This document shows, in pieces, positions 1 to 9,802 of a stretch of DNA of 64,000 nucleotides. Below the pieces are notes generated by a model, which did no database searches, was not told the DNA's origin, and saw only the letters and a list, made by a program, of their open reading frames with translations. The position numbers and the translations under genes are program-made. Source of the DNA: Runella sp. SP2 (lineage in GTDB: Bacteria; Bacteroidota; Bacteroidia; Cytophagales; Spirosomataceae); NCBI RefSeq assembly GCF_003711225.1, contig NZ_CP031030.1, positions 620,001 to 684,000 on the forward strand, given 5' to 3'. Position 1 is the first letter of the stretch; every line of letters starts with the position of its first letter.

Positions 1-3000
1 GTTCGGCCGAGGTAACTTGGACGGTTGTGTTTGGTTTGGTTAATCGACTAATTGAAAATGGAAGTTGGGGGTCAGTCAAAGTTGGCCCTGTCATTGGTTA
101 TGATGATATTTGTTTGAATGGAACATGCGGCGGTGGTGGCCCAGTGCCAGTAGCTGCCATTACGCCCGCAACTTGTGGCGCCACCAGTCCCAACAACGAC
201 GGTAAAATAACTTTGTCGAATTTTGGCGCAACGGATAAGTACGATTACGTCATTGGTACTACTTATACGGGGTCTCAGACGTACGCTACTGCCACGGCGA
301 TTCCAGCAGGTGGCGTCATTGCCAGTGCCTTGCCTAACCCCGCTTCGGCAACCACCTATACGGTTCGGGTGTTTAACTCAGGAGGTTGTACCACCGATTT
401 ACAGGTTGTGCTCAATCCAACAAGCTGCCCATCGGGCGTGTGTACAAAACCCACCGCTACCTTGACGCCAACGCCAGCTACCTGTACGGGAACAAGCTCA
501 AACAGTAATGCGAATATTGCGATAACAAGCGTGACAAATGGAGATAAAGTGGGAATTTCTCTAGGTGGAACCTATTCGGGAACGGCGTATGCTGCGGCAC
601 AAACCTTGACGGGGGGCGCTTTTACTTTTAGTAGTTTGCCTAACCCAAATGGCAACCAACTTTACACGGTGCGGGTTTTCAATGCTTCTAACGATTGCTA
701 CCAAGATTTTCCTGTCACCCTTGCCGAAACCGATTGTGGATGTAAGAAAATGGTGGTACAAGTACTGTCGTCAGATCAAGCTGACCCCAATTCTACGCCC
801 AATAACAATAACACAAGCGAAGATGATTTAGCGACCTACGAGGTTTGTAAAAGCCCAACATTTATTGACTTAAAGTTGACCAAAACGGTGAACCCGACCA
901 ACGGGGTGACGTGTCCCGTAAGCTCAGACTTTGTTTGGACTTTGACCCTGACCAATGAGGGAACAATGACCGCTACTAACATTCAGGTAGTGGATAATAT
1001 GCCACTCGAACTGTTGGTGTTGGGCAGTAACCCAGCTTCTGGAACGACCTATAACCCTATTGGTGGGTGGATTGTACCAAGCTTGGCGGCCAATGCGTCG
1101 GTGACGCTGACCATTACAACCAAGGCGACAAAAGCAGGGTCGTTTACCAACTGTGCGTGGGTAAATACAGCTTTCCCGCTGAACGACCCCGATTCAACGC
1201 CAGGTAATGCTCCAGCCCTGAACGAAGATGACGACGATTGTGCTACCATCACTGTCACAGGGCCAAACGTGCCAACTATTACCAAGGAGTTTAGCCCGTC
1301 GTCGGCCAAGCCAGGAACACCCGTTCGTTTGACACTCAAGATTAATAACAACGAAACAACGCCAATTACGTTGACTTCGACGTTCGTGGATAACCTTCCA
1401 AGTAGCCCAGCGCAGATGACTGTTGCTTCCAATCCAAACGTAAGCGTCAACAACGCAACGCCTGTCATTGCGGCTGCGGGAAGTAACGTGATTTTTATTC
1501 CAAACGGTACTTCGCTTCCGCCAGGTCTTACTCAGATTCAGGTAGATGTGATTGTGCCAGCGGAAGGGATTTATTGTAATAAATTAGTACCAGGAGCGCT
1601 CCAAACCAGCTCTTGTAGCACAATCGATACCACCGAAGCCTGTATTGAGTTTAAAAACTCGTACATCGCTGCGCCTTTATTGAAAAAAGCGTTTGCTCCT
1701 GCAATGGTACAAACCAACCAAAATAGTACCCTGACCATCACCATCGAAAACCGAAACAGTACGCCTATTACGCTTGGACAAGATTTCAAGGACGAATTGC
1801 CAGCGGGGGTAGTATTGGCAGGGGTGGCTACGGGAACGTGTGCGACTATCAGCACTTTTAGCAGCACCAACGAAGTAGGGTTGACCTCGGGCTCAACGAT
1901 TGCCCCAGGGACGTGTACCATTACAGTACCTGTAACCAGCGCAACGGCGGGCGATTACTGTAATACAATTCCAATGAATGCCATGATTGGTGAAGTAAGC
2001 AATGGAACAATCATGGTCATGACGGGCAATGAAGACATTGCAGAAGCATGTTTGAAAGTGGTTGCTAGTCCAATATTTGACTTAGCATTGCGCAAGACGT
2101 TGGCCGCAGGACAAGATTCGGTAGTGACTTTAGGGGCAACTGTAAACTACAATATCCGCGTCTTTAACCAAGGTACGGTAGATGCGACCAATATTCAAAT
2201 TACGGATTACATCCCGACAGGAATGAGCTTGCCAACCAGCACTCAATGGACGGCAACGGCAGGAAAAGCAACACTTGTGACACCCTTGCCGCTCTTGAAA
2301 GCAGGTCGTGATACTACTTTGTCAATTAGCTTAACGGTAGAAAATACAGCTACAGGAGATTTAATCAACCGTTCTGAAATCAGTGCGGCTACGGGCGGAA
2401 CAGATATTGATAGCACGCCAGACGATAATCCTGCCAACGACGCGGGCGGGAAAGAACGGAGCCCAAGCGATGATAGTATTTACGGAAATGGCACAGGAAA
2501 TCCTAGCGAAGTCAGTGCCTTGAGCGACGAAGACGATGCTGACCCCGCAGTGGTAAAAGCGGGCAATTTGTGCGCAACCGCTAAAATGGCAGTGGGTATC
2601 ATCCTTGCGCCTCAGAGCATTCGTACGCAAAACGACATTGTTTCGGTTACATTCGGTGTGGTTAATAATGGTTCAACGCCTCTATCGAATGTAACTTTTG
2701 AAGGAACGTATAAACTTTTCAAAGGAAGCGTAGGCGCACCTAACGTGCTGACTGTGACCAAGAGCGGGGATGTCAACAACGATGGTATCATGCAACCCCT
2801 TGAGTCGTGGTTATTTACTGCGACCATGACAAACACTCCGTACAACCCTGGCGATGTATTTTTGATTTGTGGTTTTGCCAAAGCATTGTGTGGGACTGAT
2901 ACTGTTAAGGCAGGAAACGCCGACTTGTTATTTACCGCAGGGGTGAACATGGACGTAGAAATTACCAACGACTGTGTGAAACCTGGCGAGTTTGTAGAGG

Positions 3001-6000
3001 CTGATTTGATTGCCCGCTTACTCATCGATGAAGATGCCGCTCAAAACCCAGGCACAGCCAACGTCGGAGGTATCACGATTACGTTGCCAAAACGCCGTTT
3101 TGAAGCGCGTAACATGCGTATCACGTCGCCGTTGTTGAACGGTGGAACGGCATTTGATCCATTTAATCCACCAGTAGGTCTGACTATCCAAACCGTTACT
3201 GACCAAGGTGGGGCTGATGGAGGCCGCAATACGTCAAATATTTTGGACGAAGGCGATGCTGTTAATACAGCGCGCAAGCCTTGTTCGGCTTTGGGGCAAA
3301 ATGATGTCAACTGCGATTTCCCTGATTGGGTATTTAAGGTGAAAATTCAAGTGCCTGCCAATTATACAGGCGATAAGTTTATCGTAGAAGCACAAGATCA
3401 ATTTGATTTGTACGAAGCCAAAGAAGACCCCGCAGGAAGTGGCACATTCACGGCCTTTAGTAGCCTTGGTGCCGCTACGGAGTCGGATAAAGATACCATC
3501 AATATCAAACCAAACGCAGGGCCAGATCAAACTTTGGCGTGTAGCAATGGTAGCCTCCCCGCCACTATTCAATTAACAGGAACTCCTGCCAACGGTACGT
3601 GGGCGGCCTTGGCATCCAACCCAGCGGGAATGTCCGTGAGCAACGCAGGCTTAGTGACGATTACCAACGCCGATGCCCAAGGAAAAAGCTATAGCTTTGT
3701 TTATACATTGAATGGATGTAAGGATACTTTACAAATTACGGCGGCCGTTTGTTGCGTCAAACCAGTCGCAGCGGTAAGCCCTAAAACCCAAACCATTTGC
3801 TCGGGAGCAACGGCTTCGGCTTATGCGGCAACGCCAAGTACGGGCGTAGAATACAAATGGTTCGGGCCTTTGACTGATACTACGGGGGCATTTGGAACGG
3901 CCATTTCGGGTCAAACGAATGCTAGCTTTACGCCATCAGGTACGGCGCTCACCATCACTGGTACCAAGTATTTTGCAGTGATTGTCAATACAACAGGCAA
4001 CACAACCTGTTCGGATACGGCTTTTGTACAATTAATAGTTAATCCCAAACCTACGCCTGTCAACTTTGCAGCAGCAAGTGTTTGTGTGGGAGCCGAAGTC
4101 ACCTATCCAGATCCATCGGGTACAAATGGTACTTGGACAGGGCCTGGAGTGACAGATACAGGAACGGAGGCAACGGTGAATACGACCACGGCATTGACCC
4201 AATTGGCAGCGACAGCACCAAAAACGTTCTACATTTATTACACCCAAACTACAGCAGGCTGTACGCAAAAAGACAGTGCTGAGATTACGGTAAAAGCGCG
4301 TCCAGTGGTAACAATCTCTGGGCCAACGACGGTTTGCGAAACGGGTCTGCCAGTGAACTTTACGGGCTCGCCAGCGGGTGGCACGTTTACGCTTCCTCAA
4401 GGTTTCCCTGCGGGTGCAGCTACTCAAAACGGAAGTACGCTGACGTTGAACCCAGGGTTTAATATCGCAAGCCTTACCTTTAGTTATAGCTATACGGACG
4501 CAACAACAAGCTGTTCAGCAAGTGCTAGTCATTCAATCACAGTCAATCCAAAACCAAACGCGGGTCAAGACCAGACGTTGGCTTGTGCGAACCCAACGAC
4601 AAACACGTTGACAACTAGCACGACCTTGTCGCCAAGTCCAGGGGGTGGAACGTGGGCACAATTGGGCACAACGCCAGTGGCAGCGACGATTTCGGGTAAC
4701 AGCGTTTCAGGCATGACGGTGGCAGGGACGTATCAGTTTATTTATACGACCACGGCAGGTTGCAAAGACACCGTAGCGGTGATTGTTCAGCCTTGCGCAG
4801 GTTGTGTAAAACCAAACGCAGGCCCTGACGCGGCGGCGGTATGTCAGCCAACGAGTACGTCGAAATTGACGGCAGTAACATCGGGCGGTATGTGGGCACC
4901 GATTGGCAGCCCAGCCAACCCATCAGCTGCGAGCATCGACGCAAGTGGTAACATCACGGGCTTGTCAGCGGCGGGTATTTACAAATTTGTATATTCGGTA
5001 ACATCTGGCGGACAAACGTGTACGGACACGGCGCAGGTGGAAGTGAAAGCCAAGCCAGTGATTGCCGACGGCAGCGCGACGATATGCGCAGGTGAATCGG
5101 TGGACTTGATTTCTAAGATTGTGAATTATAACACTTACCAAGGCCAAGTGTGGACAGTCGGCACAGCCAATGGCACAGTAGTGACTACGCCATCGTCGGT
5201 GAAACCAACGGGTACAACGACTTACGTCTTGGTAGCGCAAAACGCGGCAGGTTGCAAAGACACTGCGCAAGTAGTAGTGACAGTTAATCCAAAACCAAAC
5301 GCAGGTCAAGACCAGACATTGGCTTGTGCGAACCCAACGACAAACACGTTGACGACGAGCACGACCTTGTCGCCAAGTCCAGCGGGTGGAACGTGGGCAC
5401 AATTGGGCACAACGCCAGTGGCAGCGACGATTTCGGGTAACAGCGTTTCAGGCATGACGGTTGCAGGTACGTACCAGTTTATTTACACGACCACGGCAGG
5501 TTGCAAAGATACCGTAGCGGTGATTGTTCAGCCTTGCGCAGGTTGTGTAAAACCAAACGCGGGCCCTGACGCGGCGGCGGTATGTCAGCCAACGAGTACG
5601 TCGAAATTGACGGCAGTAACATCGGGCGGTACATGGGCACCGATTGGTAGTCCAGCCAACCCATCGTCTGCGAGCATCGACGCAAGTGGTAACATCACGG
5701 GCTTGTCAGCGGCGGGTATTTACAAATTTGTATATTCGGTAACATCTGGCGGACAAACGTGTACGGACACGGCGCAGGTGGAAGTGAAAGCCAAGCCAGT
5801 GATAGCAGACGGCAGCGCGACGATATGCGCAGGTGAGTCGGTGGACTTGATTTCTAAGATTGTGAATTATAACACTTACCAAGGTCAAGTGTGGACAGTC
5901 GGCACAGCCAATGGCACGGTAGTGACTACGCCATCGTCGGTGAAACCAACGGGTACAACGACTTACATCTTGGTAGCGCAAAACGCGGCGGGTTGCAAAG

Positions 6001-8654
6001 ACACGGCTCAAGTAGTAGTGACAGTTAATCCAAAACCAAACGCAGGTCAAGACCAAACATTAGCTTGTGCGAACCCAACGACAAACACGTTGACGACGAG
6101 CACGACCTTGTCGCCAAGTCCAGCGGGTGGAACGTGGGCACAATTGGGCACAACGCCTGTGGCAGCGACGATTTCGGGTAACAGCGTTTCAGGCATGACG
6201 GTTGCAGGGACGTATCAGTTTATTTACACCACTACGGCAGGTTGCAAAGACACGGTAGCAGTGATTGTTCAGCCTTGTGCGGTTTGTACTAAACCGAATG
6301 CAGGAAATGACCAAACATTGGTGTGTGGTAGCGGTGGAGTTTCTCCAACAACTGCGACCTTAGCCCCAGTTACGACGGGCGGCGTTTGGAGTGTAATGGC
6401 CTCTAATCCTGCCGTTGCAACTATTTCAGGAAATGCCGTATCAGGAATGACTGCGGTTGGAACGTATAAATTTATTTACTCGATAACAAGCGGTGGACAA
6501 ACCTGTACAGATACCGTACAAGTAGTGGTGCCAACCTGTGTACAAGAGCCAGTAGCTTGTACGATGAGTATGACCGCAACGCCTGGAAGCTGTATTCCAG
6601 CAACGGGTACTTACACGCTGACAGGAAAACTTACCTTGAGTAATCCACCAACGTCGGGAACATTGACTGTAAGCGTAGGAGGTGTTGAGCAGGTGTTTAG
6701 CGCACCATTTACAAGTCCGATTAATTACACATTGTCAGGACTGCCATCCGACGGTCAGGCGCAGGTTGTTACCGCCGCATTCTCGGCAGATGGAGCTTGT
6801 AAATCATCGTTGACGTATTCGGCGCCAGCCAATTGTAAAACCAACCCATGTACTACTACCCTCACAGCAGTGCCAGCGGCTTGTAATCCAACCACAGGTC
6901 TGTATGAGTTGAATGGTAGCGTAAGCTTTACAAATGCCCCAACGACAGGTACAATGACAGTAACGGTAGATGGACAAAGCCAAGTGTTTAACGCACCATT
7001 TACCAGTCCTCAGGCATACAACATCAAAAATTTGATGAGCGATGGGTCGGGTCACTTGGTAACAGTGAAATTTAGCGCCGATGGAAGTTGTGTAGGCTCT
7101 GCCACCTATACGGCACCTGCCAACTGCCGTACCAATGAATGTGGGGTTTCGGTGACAGCTATTCCTGGAAACTGTATTCCCGCATCGAATACCTATTCCG
7201 TAAGCGGAATCATTACGGTTGCAAACGCCCCTGCAACGGGTACAATGACCGTGACAGTAGGAGGTAAGAGTCAAGTCTTTACTGCACCATTTAGTGCCAG
7301 CCAAACCTACAGCCTTGCAGGGTTAGTAAGTGACGGAGCGCAGCATCAAGTGAAAGTAAGCTTCTCGGCGACGTCGATTTGTAGCGCTACTGCCACGTAC
7401 AAAGCACCGCAGAATTGTTCAACAACCCAACAATGTGCCATTAACGTATCCGTAGAAGGAACGTTGTGTAATACAACCACGGGTAGTTATACATTGAATG
7501 GAGTAGTTAATTTTGTGAGTGCCCCCACCACAGGTACGCTGACCATCGTAGCAGCAGGTAAAACGTTGACTTTCAACGCACCGTTTTCAAGTCCAATGTC
7601 GTTCTCTTTGACAGGTTTAACGGGAGCAGGCAACCAAACAGTAACAGCCTCGTTTAGCGCCTCTAGCTGTTCTGCTACCACTACTTATGCACAGCCAAAT
7701 TGTGGTTGTGTGCCGTCTAATCCAGCCGTTTTAGTGTCAAGTGTAACGGCTTGTTTGAACGATACTTTCCCAACGCTTCGTGCCACGGTGATTGGTCAAG
7801 CTACGATTGACTGGTTTACATTACCTTCGGGAGGTGCGCCAGTAGCGGTTGGTACGACGAGCTTCAAACCCGCAGGAAATGTCACAGGAACGGTTACGTT
7901 TTATGTACAAGCCCGTAGTACCAACGGAACGTGTGCAGGAGAAGTAAGTGAACGAATTCCTGTAACGGTGACGGCTCAAAACTGCTTGGTAGAAATTGAC
8001 TTGGCACTGAAAAAGTTGATTAGTAAGAAAATCGCTCAAGTGGGCGAGGAGCTAACTTATACCATCAAAGTTTATAACCAGTCGGGCAATGCTGCCACCA
8101 ACGTAGCGGTAACAGATACTTTACCAACGGCGGTGCAATTTGTGGCCAATAGTTTTGCGGCAAGTCGAGGGTCAGCTACCCTGACGGGCAACATCATAAA
8201 CTGGTCAATTGGAAATATTGCAGCCAACGGAGATACCGTCACGCTGACTTACCGCGTGAAAGTACTGCAACCTGGTTTGTACTTCAACAAGGCCGAGATT
8301 ACGTCGGCAGGTGAAAAAGATGTGGATTCAACCCCAGGCAATAACCAAGACGCAGAGGACGATTTAGACCGTCAGTGTTTTACAGTGCCAATTCCATTGT
8401 GTAGCGGAAGCAAAGTAGAAGTGAGCATTGGAACCAACTACACGGGCGTGAGATGGTTCAAAGATGGTCAAGAATTGACGACTTTGGCGGGTCAGCACGT
8501 GGTATTGTTGGATGCCGTAGGAAATTACACCTACACTGCCACCAACGGCGGATGTCCAACGGGAGGATGTTGCCCAATCATCATCCAAGCGGGTACCAAC
8601 TGCTGCTCAGATCAACTTTGCGTACCATTTACCACGCGTAAGATTAAGAAGTAA
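1..8654 (+). CDS. Giant DUF11/Ig-like repeat surface protein, 5' end missing
   Basis: The frame is open through the left edge (in-frame sense codons from position 3), so the first GTG at 27 is not the true start and the N-terminus with any signal peptide is missing. At least 2880 residues are visible. Near 850-2550 there are several DUF11-type modules (pattern LTKTV..P..G..V.WTLTLTN, ending DSTPGN). From about 3500 to 6540 there are PKD/Ig-like modules, including a 247-residue unit present twice and partly a third time. From 6558 to 7700 four tandem 97-98-residue modules begin at Cys codons 6558, 6849, 7140 and 7434. A last DUF11 module spans about 7990-8375. The tail is Cys-rich and ends LCVPFTTRKIKK; it does not look like a type A T9SS sorting domain. 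The product is Thr/Ser/Ala/Gly-rich with many Cys pairs, as in extracellular adhesins. The role as adhesin or matrix protein is inferred. Confidence 0.85.
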   Translation, partial: SAEVTWTVVFGLVNRLIENGSWGSVKVGPVIGYDDICLNGTCGGGGPVPVAAITPATCGATSPNNDGKITLSNFGATDKYDYVIGTTYTGSQTYATATAIPAGGVIASALPNPASATTYTVRVFNSGGCTTDLQVVLNPTSCPSGVCTKPTATLTPTPATCTGTSSNSNANIAITSVTNGDKVGISLGGTYSGTAYAAAQTLTGGAFTFSSLPNPNGNQLYTVRVFNASNDCYQDFPVTLAETDCGCKKMVVQVLSSDQADPNSTPNNNNTSEDDLATYEVCKSPTFIDLKLTKTVNPTNGVTCPVSSDFVWTLTLTNEGTMTATNIQVVDNMPLELLVLGSNPASGTTYNPIGGWIVPSLAANASVTLTITTKATKAGSFTNCAWVNTAFPLNDPDSTPGNAPALNEDDDDCATITVTGPNVPTITKEFSPSSAKPGTPVRLTLKINNNETTPITLTSTFVDNLPSSPAQMTVASNPNVSVNNATPVIAAAGSNVIFIPNGTSLPPGLTQIQVDVIVPAEGIYCNKLVPGALQTSSCSTIDTTEACIEFKNSYIAAPLLKKAFAPAMVQTNQNSTLTITIENRNSTPITLGQDFKDELPAGVVLAGVATGTCATISTFSSTNEVGLTSGSTIAPGTCTITVPVTSATAGDYCNTIPMNAMIGEVSNGTIMVMTGNEDIAEACLKVVASPIFDLALRKTLAAGQDSVVTLGATVNYNIRVFNQGTVDATNIQITDYIPTGMSLPTSTQWTATAGKATLVTPLPLLKAGRDTTLSISLTVENTATGDLINRSEISAATGGTDIDSTPDDNPANDAGGKERSPSDDSIYGNGTGNPSEVSALSDEDDADPAVVKAGNLCATAKMAVGIILAPQSIRTQNDIVSVTFGVVNNGSTPLSNVTFEGTYKLFKGSVGAPNVLTVTKSGDVNNDGIMQPLESWLFTATMTNTPYNPGDVFLICGFAKALCGTDTVKAGNADLLFTAGVNMDVEITNDCVKPGEFVEADLIARLLIDEDAAQNPGTANVGGITITLPKRRFEARNMRITSPLLNGGTAFDPFNPPVGLTIQTVTDQGGADGGRNTSNILDEGDAVNTARKPCSALGQNDVNCDFPDWVFKVKIQVPANYTGDKFIVEAQDQFDLYEAKEDPAGSGTFTAFSSLGAATESDKDTINIKPNAGPDQTLACSNGSLPATIQLTGTPANGTWAALASNPAGMSVSNAGLVTITNADAQGKSYSFVYTLNGCKDTLQITAAVCCVKPVAAVSPKTQTICSGATASAYAATPSTGVEYKWFGPLTDTTGAFGTAISGQTNASFTPSGTALTITGTKYFAVIVNTTGNTTCSDTAFVQLIVNPKPTPVNFAAASVCVGAEVTYPDPSGTNGTWTGPGVTDTGTEATVNTTTALTQLAATAPKTFYIYYTQTTAGCTQKDSAEITVKARPVVTISGPTTVCETGLPVNFTGSPAGGTFTLPQGFPAGAATQNGSTLTLNPGFNIASLTFSYSYTDATTSCSASASHSITVNPKPNAGQDQTLACANPTTNTLTTSTTLSPSPGGGTWAQLGTTPVAATISGNSVSGMTVAGTYQFIYTTTAGCKDTVAVIVQPCAGCVKPNAGPDAAAVCQPTSTSKLTAVTSGGMWAPIGSPANPSAASIDASGNITGLSAAGIYKFVYSVTSGGQTCTDTAQVEVKAKPVIADGSATICAGESVDLISKIVNYNTYQGQVWTVGTANGTVVTTPSSVKPTGTTTYVLVAQNAAGCKDTAQVVVTVNPKPNAGQDQTLACANPTTNTLTTSTTLSPSPAGGTWAQLGTTPVAATISGNSVSGMTVAGTYQFIYTTTAGCKDTVAVIVQPCAGCVKPNAGPDAAAVCQPTSTSKLTAVTSGGTWAPIGSPANPSSASIDASGNITGLSAAGIYKFVYSVTSGGQTCTDTAQVEVKAKPVIADGSATICAGESVDLISKIVNYNTYQGQVWTVGTANGTVVTTPSSVKPTGTTTYILVAQNAAGCKDTAQVVVTVNPKPNAGQDQTLACANPTTNTLTTSTTLSPSPAGGTWAQLGTTPVAATISGNSVSGMTVAGTYQFIYTTTAGCKDTVAVIVQPCAVCTKPNAGNDQTLVCGSGGVSPTTATLAPVTTGGVWSVMASNPAVATISGNAVSGMTAVGTYKFIYSITSGGQTCTDTVQVVVPTCVQEPVACTMSMTATPGSCIPATGTYTLTGKLTLSNPPTSGTLTVSVGGVEQVFSAPFTSPINYTLSGLPSDGQAQVVTAAFSADGACKSSLTYSAPANCKTNPCTTTLTAVPAACNPTTGLYELNGSVSFTNAPTTGTMTVTVDGQSQVFNAPFTSPQAYNIKNLMSDGSGHLVTVKFSADGSCVGSATYTAPANCRTNECGVSVTAIPGNCIPASNTYSVSGIITVANAPATGTMTVTVGGKSQVFTAPFSASQTYSLAGLVSDGAQHQVKVSFSATSICSATATYKAPQNCSTTQQCAINVSVEGTLCNTTTGSYTLNGVVNFVSAPTTGTLTIVAAGKTLTFNAPFSSPMSFSLTGLTGAGNQTVTASFSASSCSATTTYAQPNCGCVPSNPAVLVSSVTACLNDTFPTLRATVIGQATIDWFTLPSGGAPVAVGTTSFKPAGNVTGTVTFYVQARSTNGTCAGEVSERIPVTVTAQNCLVEIDLALKKLISKKIAQVGEELTYTIKVYNQSGNAATNVAVTDTLPTAVQFVANSFAASRGSATLTGNIINWSIGNIAANGDTVTLTYRVKVLQPGLYFNKAEITSAGEKDVDSTPGNNQDAEDDLDRQCFTVPIPLCSGSKVEVSIGTNYTGVRWFKDGQELTTLAGQHVVLLDAVGNYTYTATNGGCPTGGCCPIIIQAGTNCCSDQLCVPFTTRKIKK
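4542..6290 (+). repeat. Near-identical 741-bp tandem repeat inside the giant gene
   Basis: The unit starts at 4542, 5283 and 6024, a period of exactly 741 bp (247 codons). The third copy stops after about 265 bp. Copies 1 and 2 differ at only a few codons (for example GGM/GGT and YVL/YIL), including some silent changes. The exact in-frame period and low divergence indicate recent duplication or gene conversion. Confidence 0.92.
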
Positions 8655-8681
8655 TTGTGCATCGGAGTTGCTCAATTGTGT

Positions 8682-8705
8682 GTTGGGGTTGCTCACAACC
8701 CCAAC
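8682..8705. repeat. Dispersed palindrome (GGGTTGTGAGCAACCC family), copy 1
   Basis: A 9-bp perfect stem (GTTGGGGTT / AACCCCAAC) closes on the six-base loop GCTCAC. The same core occurs near 29349, 33925 and 39450, always between genes. It lies 28 bp after the stop of the giant gene. Confidence 0.7.
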
Positions 8706-8755
8706 GAGCATCCGATTATTAAAAGATAGTTTTCATAACGTTGAGTAAGAAGAAA

Positions 8756-8788
8756 AAACAGCCCGTCAGCATTGCCGACGGGCTGTTT
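8756..8788. terminator. Bidirectional intrinsic terminator
   Basis: A 12-bp perfect stem (AAACAGCCCGTC / GACGGGCTGTTT) with a 9-base loop lies between the converging giant gene and the DUF6132 gene. A- and T-rich flanks allow termination in both directions. Confidence 0.85.
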
Positions 8789-8818
8789 CGTATAAAAACT
8801 AATCTGAAAATAATAAAT

Positions 8819-9025
8819 TTACGACGCTTTGGGTTTCAATAAAGACTGTACTAAATCAGCCCCTAAGTAGCCCAGCAATGTACCATAAGGTACCATGGTT
8901 TGCCACTGAGATTTGATAGGGCATGTGCCAGTGACACAGCCAATTTCTTTCCAATACAAATAGCCGCCCACAGCGCCAATGCCCGCGCCAATCCATGCCC
9001 AGTTGAGGTTACTTAATTTCTTCAT
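8819..9025 (-). CDS. DUF6132-like small membrane protein
   Basis: A 68-residue protein with two hydrophobic segments (about residues 5-22 and 40-60) separated by a GC..G.CPI motif, which I associate with the DUF6132 family of Bacteroidota. The frame is open further upstream, but the start at 9025 (MKKL) is preferred because it overlaps the end of the preceding DUF2892 gene by 17 bp, as expected for translational coupling. It is the last gene of a minus-strand cluster with DUF2892 and a rhodanese. Function unknown. The two cysteines next to a sulfur-transfer enzyme hint at thiol or sulfide chemistry, which is inference only. Confidence 0.7.
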   Translation of the reverse strand: MKKLSNLNWAWIGAGIGAVGGYLYWKEIGCVTGTCPIKSQWQTMVPYGTLLGYLGADLVQSLLKPKAS

Positions 9026-9248
9026 AAACGGTTTCTTCGTGAAGTGGAGTTTTTGATTGACGGTAATTGGGTGAAGCACACCCGTTTGCGCCACAACAAC
9101 CGACATTTAATGCCGCTTGGAGGGCAAACAATCCCCCCATAAGACCCAACAACGGCTGGTGGTCGGCAAAGGCCGAGTAAATGAGCCAAAGCCCCATGCC
9201 CATGCGTAACATCCGCATTATATCCCAATTTTTAAGTATTGCAGGCAT
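9009..9248 (-). CDS. YgaP-like DUF2892 inner-membrane protein
   Basis: A 79-residue protein with the N-terminal MRMLRMGMGLWLIYSA pattern and a second hydrophobic stretch (LLGLMGGLFALQAAL), then a CC.ANGC cluster. This is the two-helix membrane domain found at the C-terminus of E. coli YgaP, here as a separate gene. It lies 78 bp downstream of a rhodanese gene and overlaps the next gene. In YgaP the membrane domain is fused to a rhodanese domain, so the pair looks like a split version of that protein. Probable role in persulfide or thiocyanate handling at the inner membrane, by analogy. Confidence 0.75.
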   Translation of the reverse strand: MPAILKNWDIMRMLRMGMGLWLIYSAFADHQPLLGLMGGLFALQAALNVGCCGANGCASPNYRQSKTPLHEETVYEEIK

Positions 9249-9283
9249 TTGATTGTTTTTTGTTAAAAATGTGTATTTGAACT

Positions 9284-9319
9284 TTTTGCCCCTTGCAAAT
9301 TTGCTCCTTGCCTTTTGCC
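9284..9319. repeat. TTTGCCCCTTGC-type intergenic repeat, copy 1
   Basis: A stretch of repeated TTTGC(C/T)CCTTGC units between the rhodanese and DUF2892 genes. A very similar stretch occurs at 29411-29440 before the HlyD stop codon. Origin unknown. Confidence 0.5.
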
Positions 9320-9326
9320 AACTTCC

Positions 9327-9653
9327 CTAATAAGGCCAACTCATCATGCCGCCCGAGAGGTTATAGACCTTTTCAAAGCCCATATTACCCATCAATTGGC
9401 AAGCTTGACCGCTGCGATTGCCACTGCGACAATAAACAAAATACGTTTTGCTTTTGTCCAATTTAGCAATATTTTGTTGAAAATCCATTCTCATAAGGTC
9501 GATGTTCACCGCCCCTTTCATGGCTTCTGAACGAACTTCAGCGGCTGTTCTTACGTCGATAATTACGGCGTTAGGTGTTTCTGATAGTAATTGTTTGAAC
9601 GTAGCGGCGTTTACGTTTTCGTAATTTTTCTTGGTTTTAAAAAAGCTAAACAT
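9327..9653 (-). CDS. Single-domain rhodanese-like sulfurtransferase
   Basis: A 108-residue single rhodanese domain with the DVR motif near residues 33-35 and the active-site loop CRSGNRS, catalytic Cys75, followed by the GG...W ending. It should carry a persulfide on Cys75 and transfer sulfur in the cytoplasm. The frame extends 12 codons upstream; the ATG at 9653 (MFSFFKTKKN) is chosen because the domain begins soon after it and the extra residues show no family similarity. It is the first gene of a minus-strand set with DUF2892 and DUF6132 membrane proteins. The physiological acceptor is not evident. Confidence 0.85.
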   Translation of the reverse strand: MFSFFKTKKNYENVNAATFKQLLSETPNAVIIDVRTAAEVRSEAMKGAVNIDLMRMDFQQNIAKLDKSKTYFVYCRSGNRSGQACQLMGNMGFEKVYNLSGGMMSWPY

Positions 9654-9802
9654 GGCTTTGTAATGGTTGAGATTGTGAATGTATGGCACAAAGGTCAGGA
9701 AGAAAACAGCCTAAAAGCGTGATATTTGTTACACATGAGTAGAAATCGTACCAAAATAAACTTAGAGCAATGTTAAACTCGAATGAAAAAAACACAAACC
9801 CC

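Noticed and set aside
4542..6290. Possible CRISPR-like regular repetition
   Set aside because: The repeats are 741 bp, protein-coding and in frame, with no short-repeat/spacer structure.
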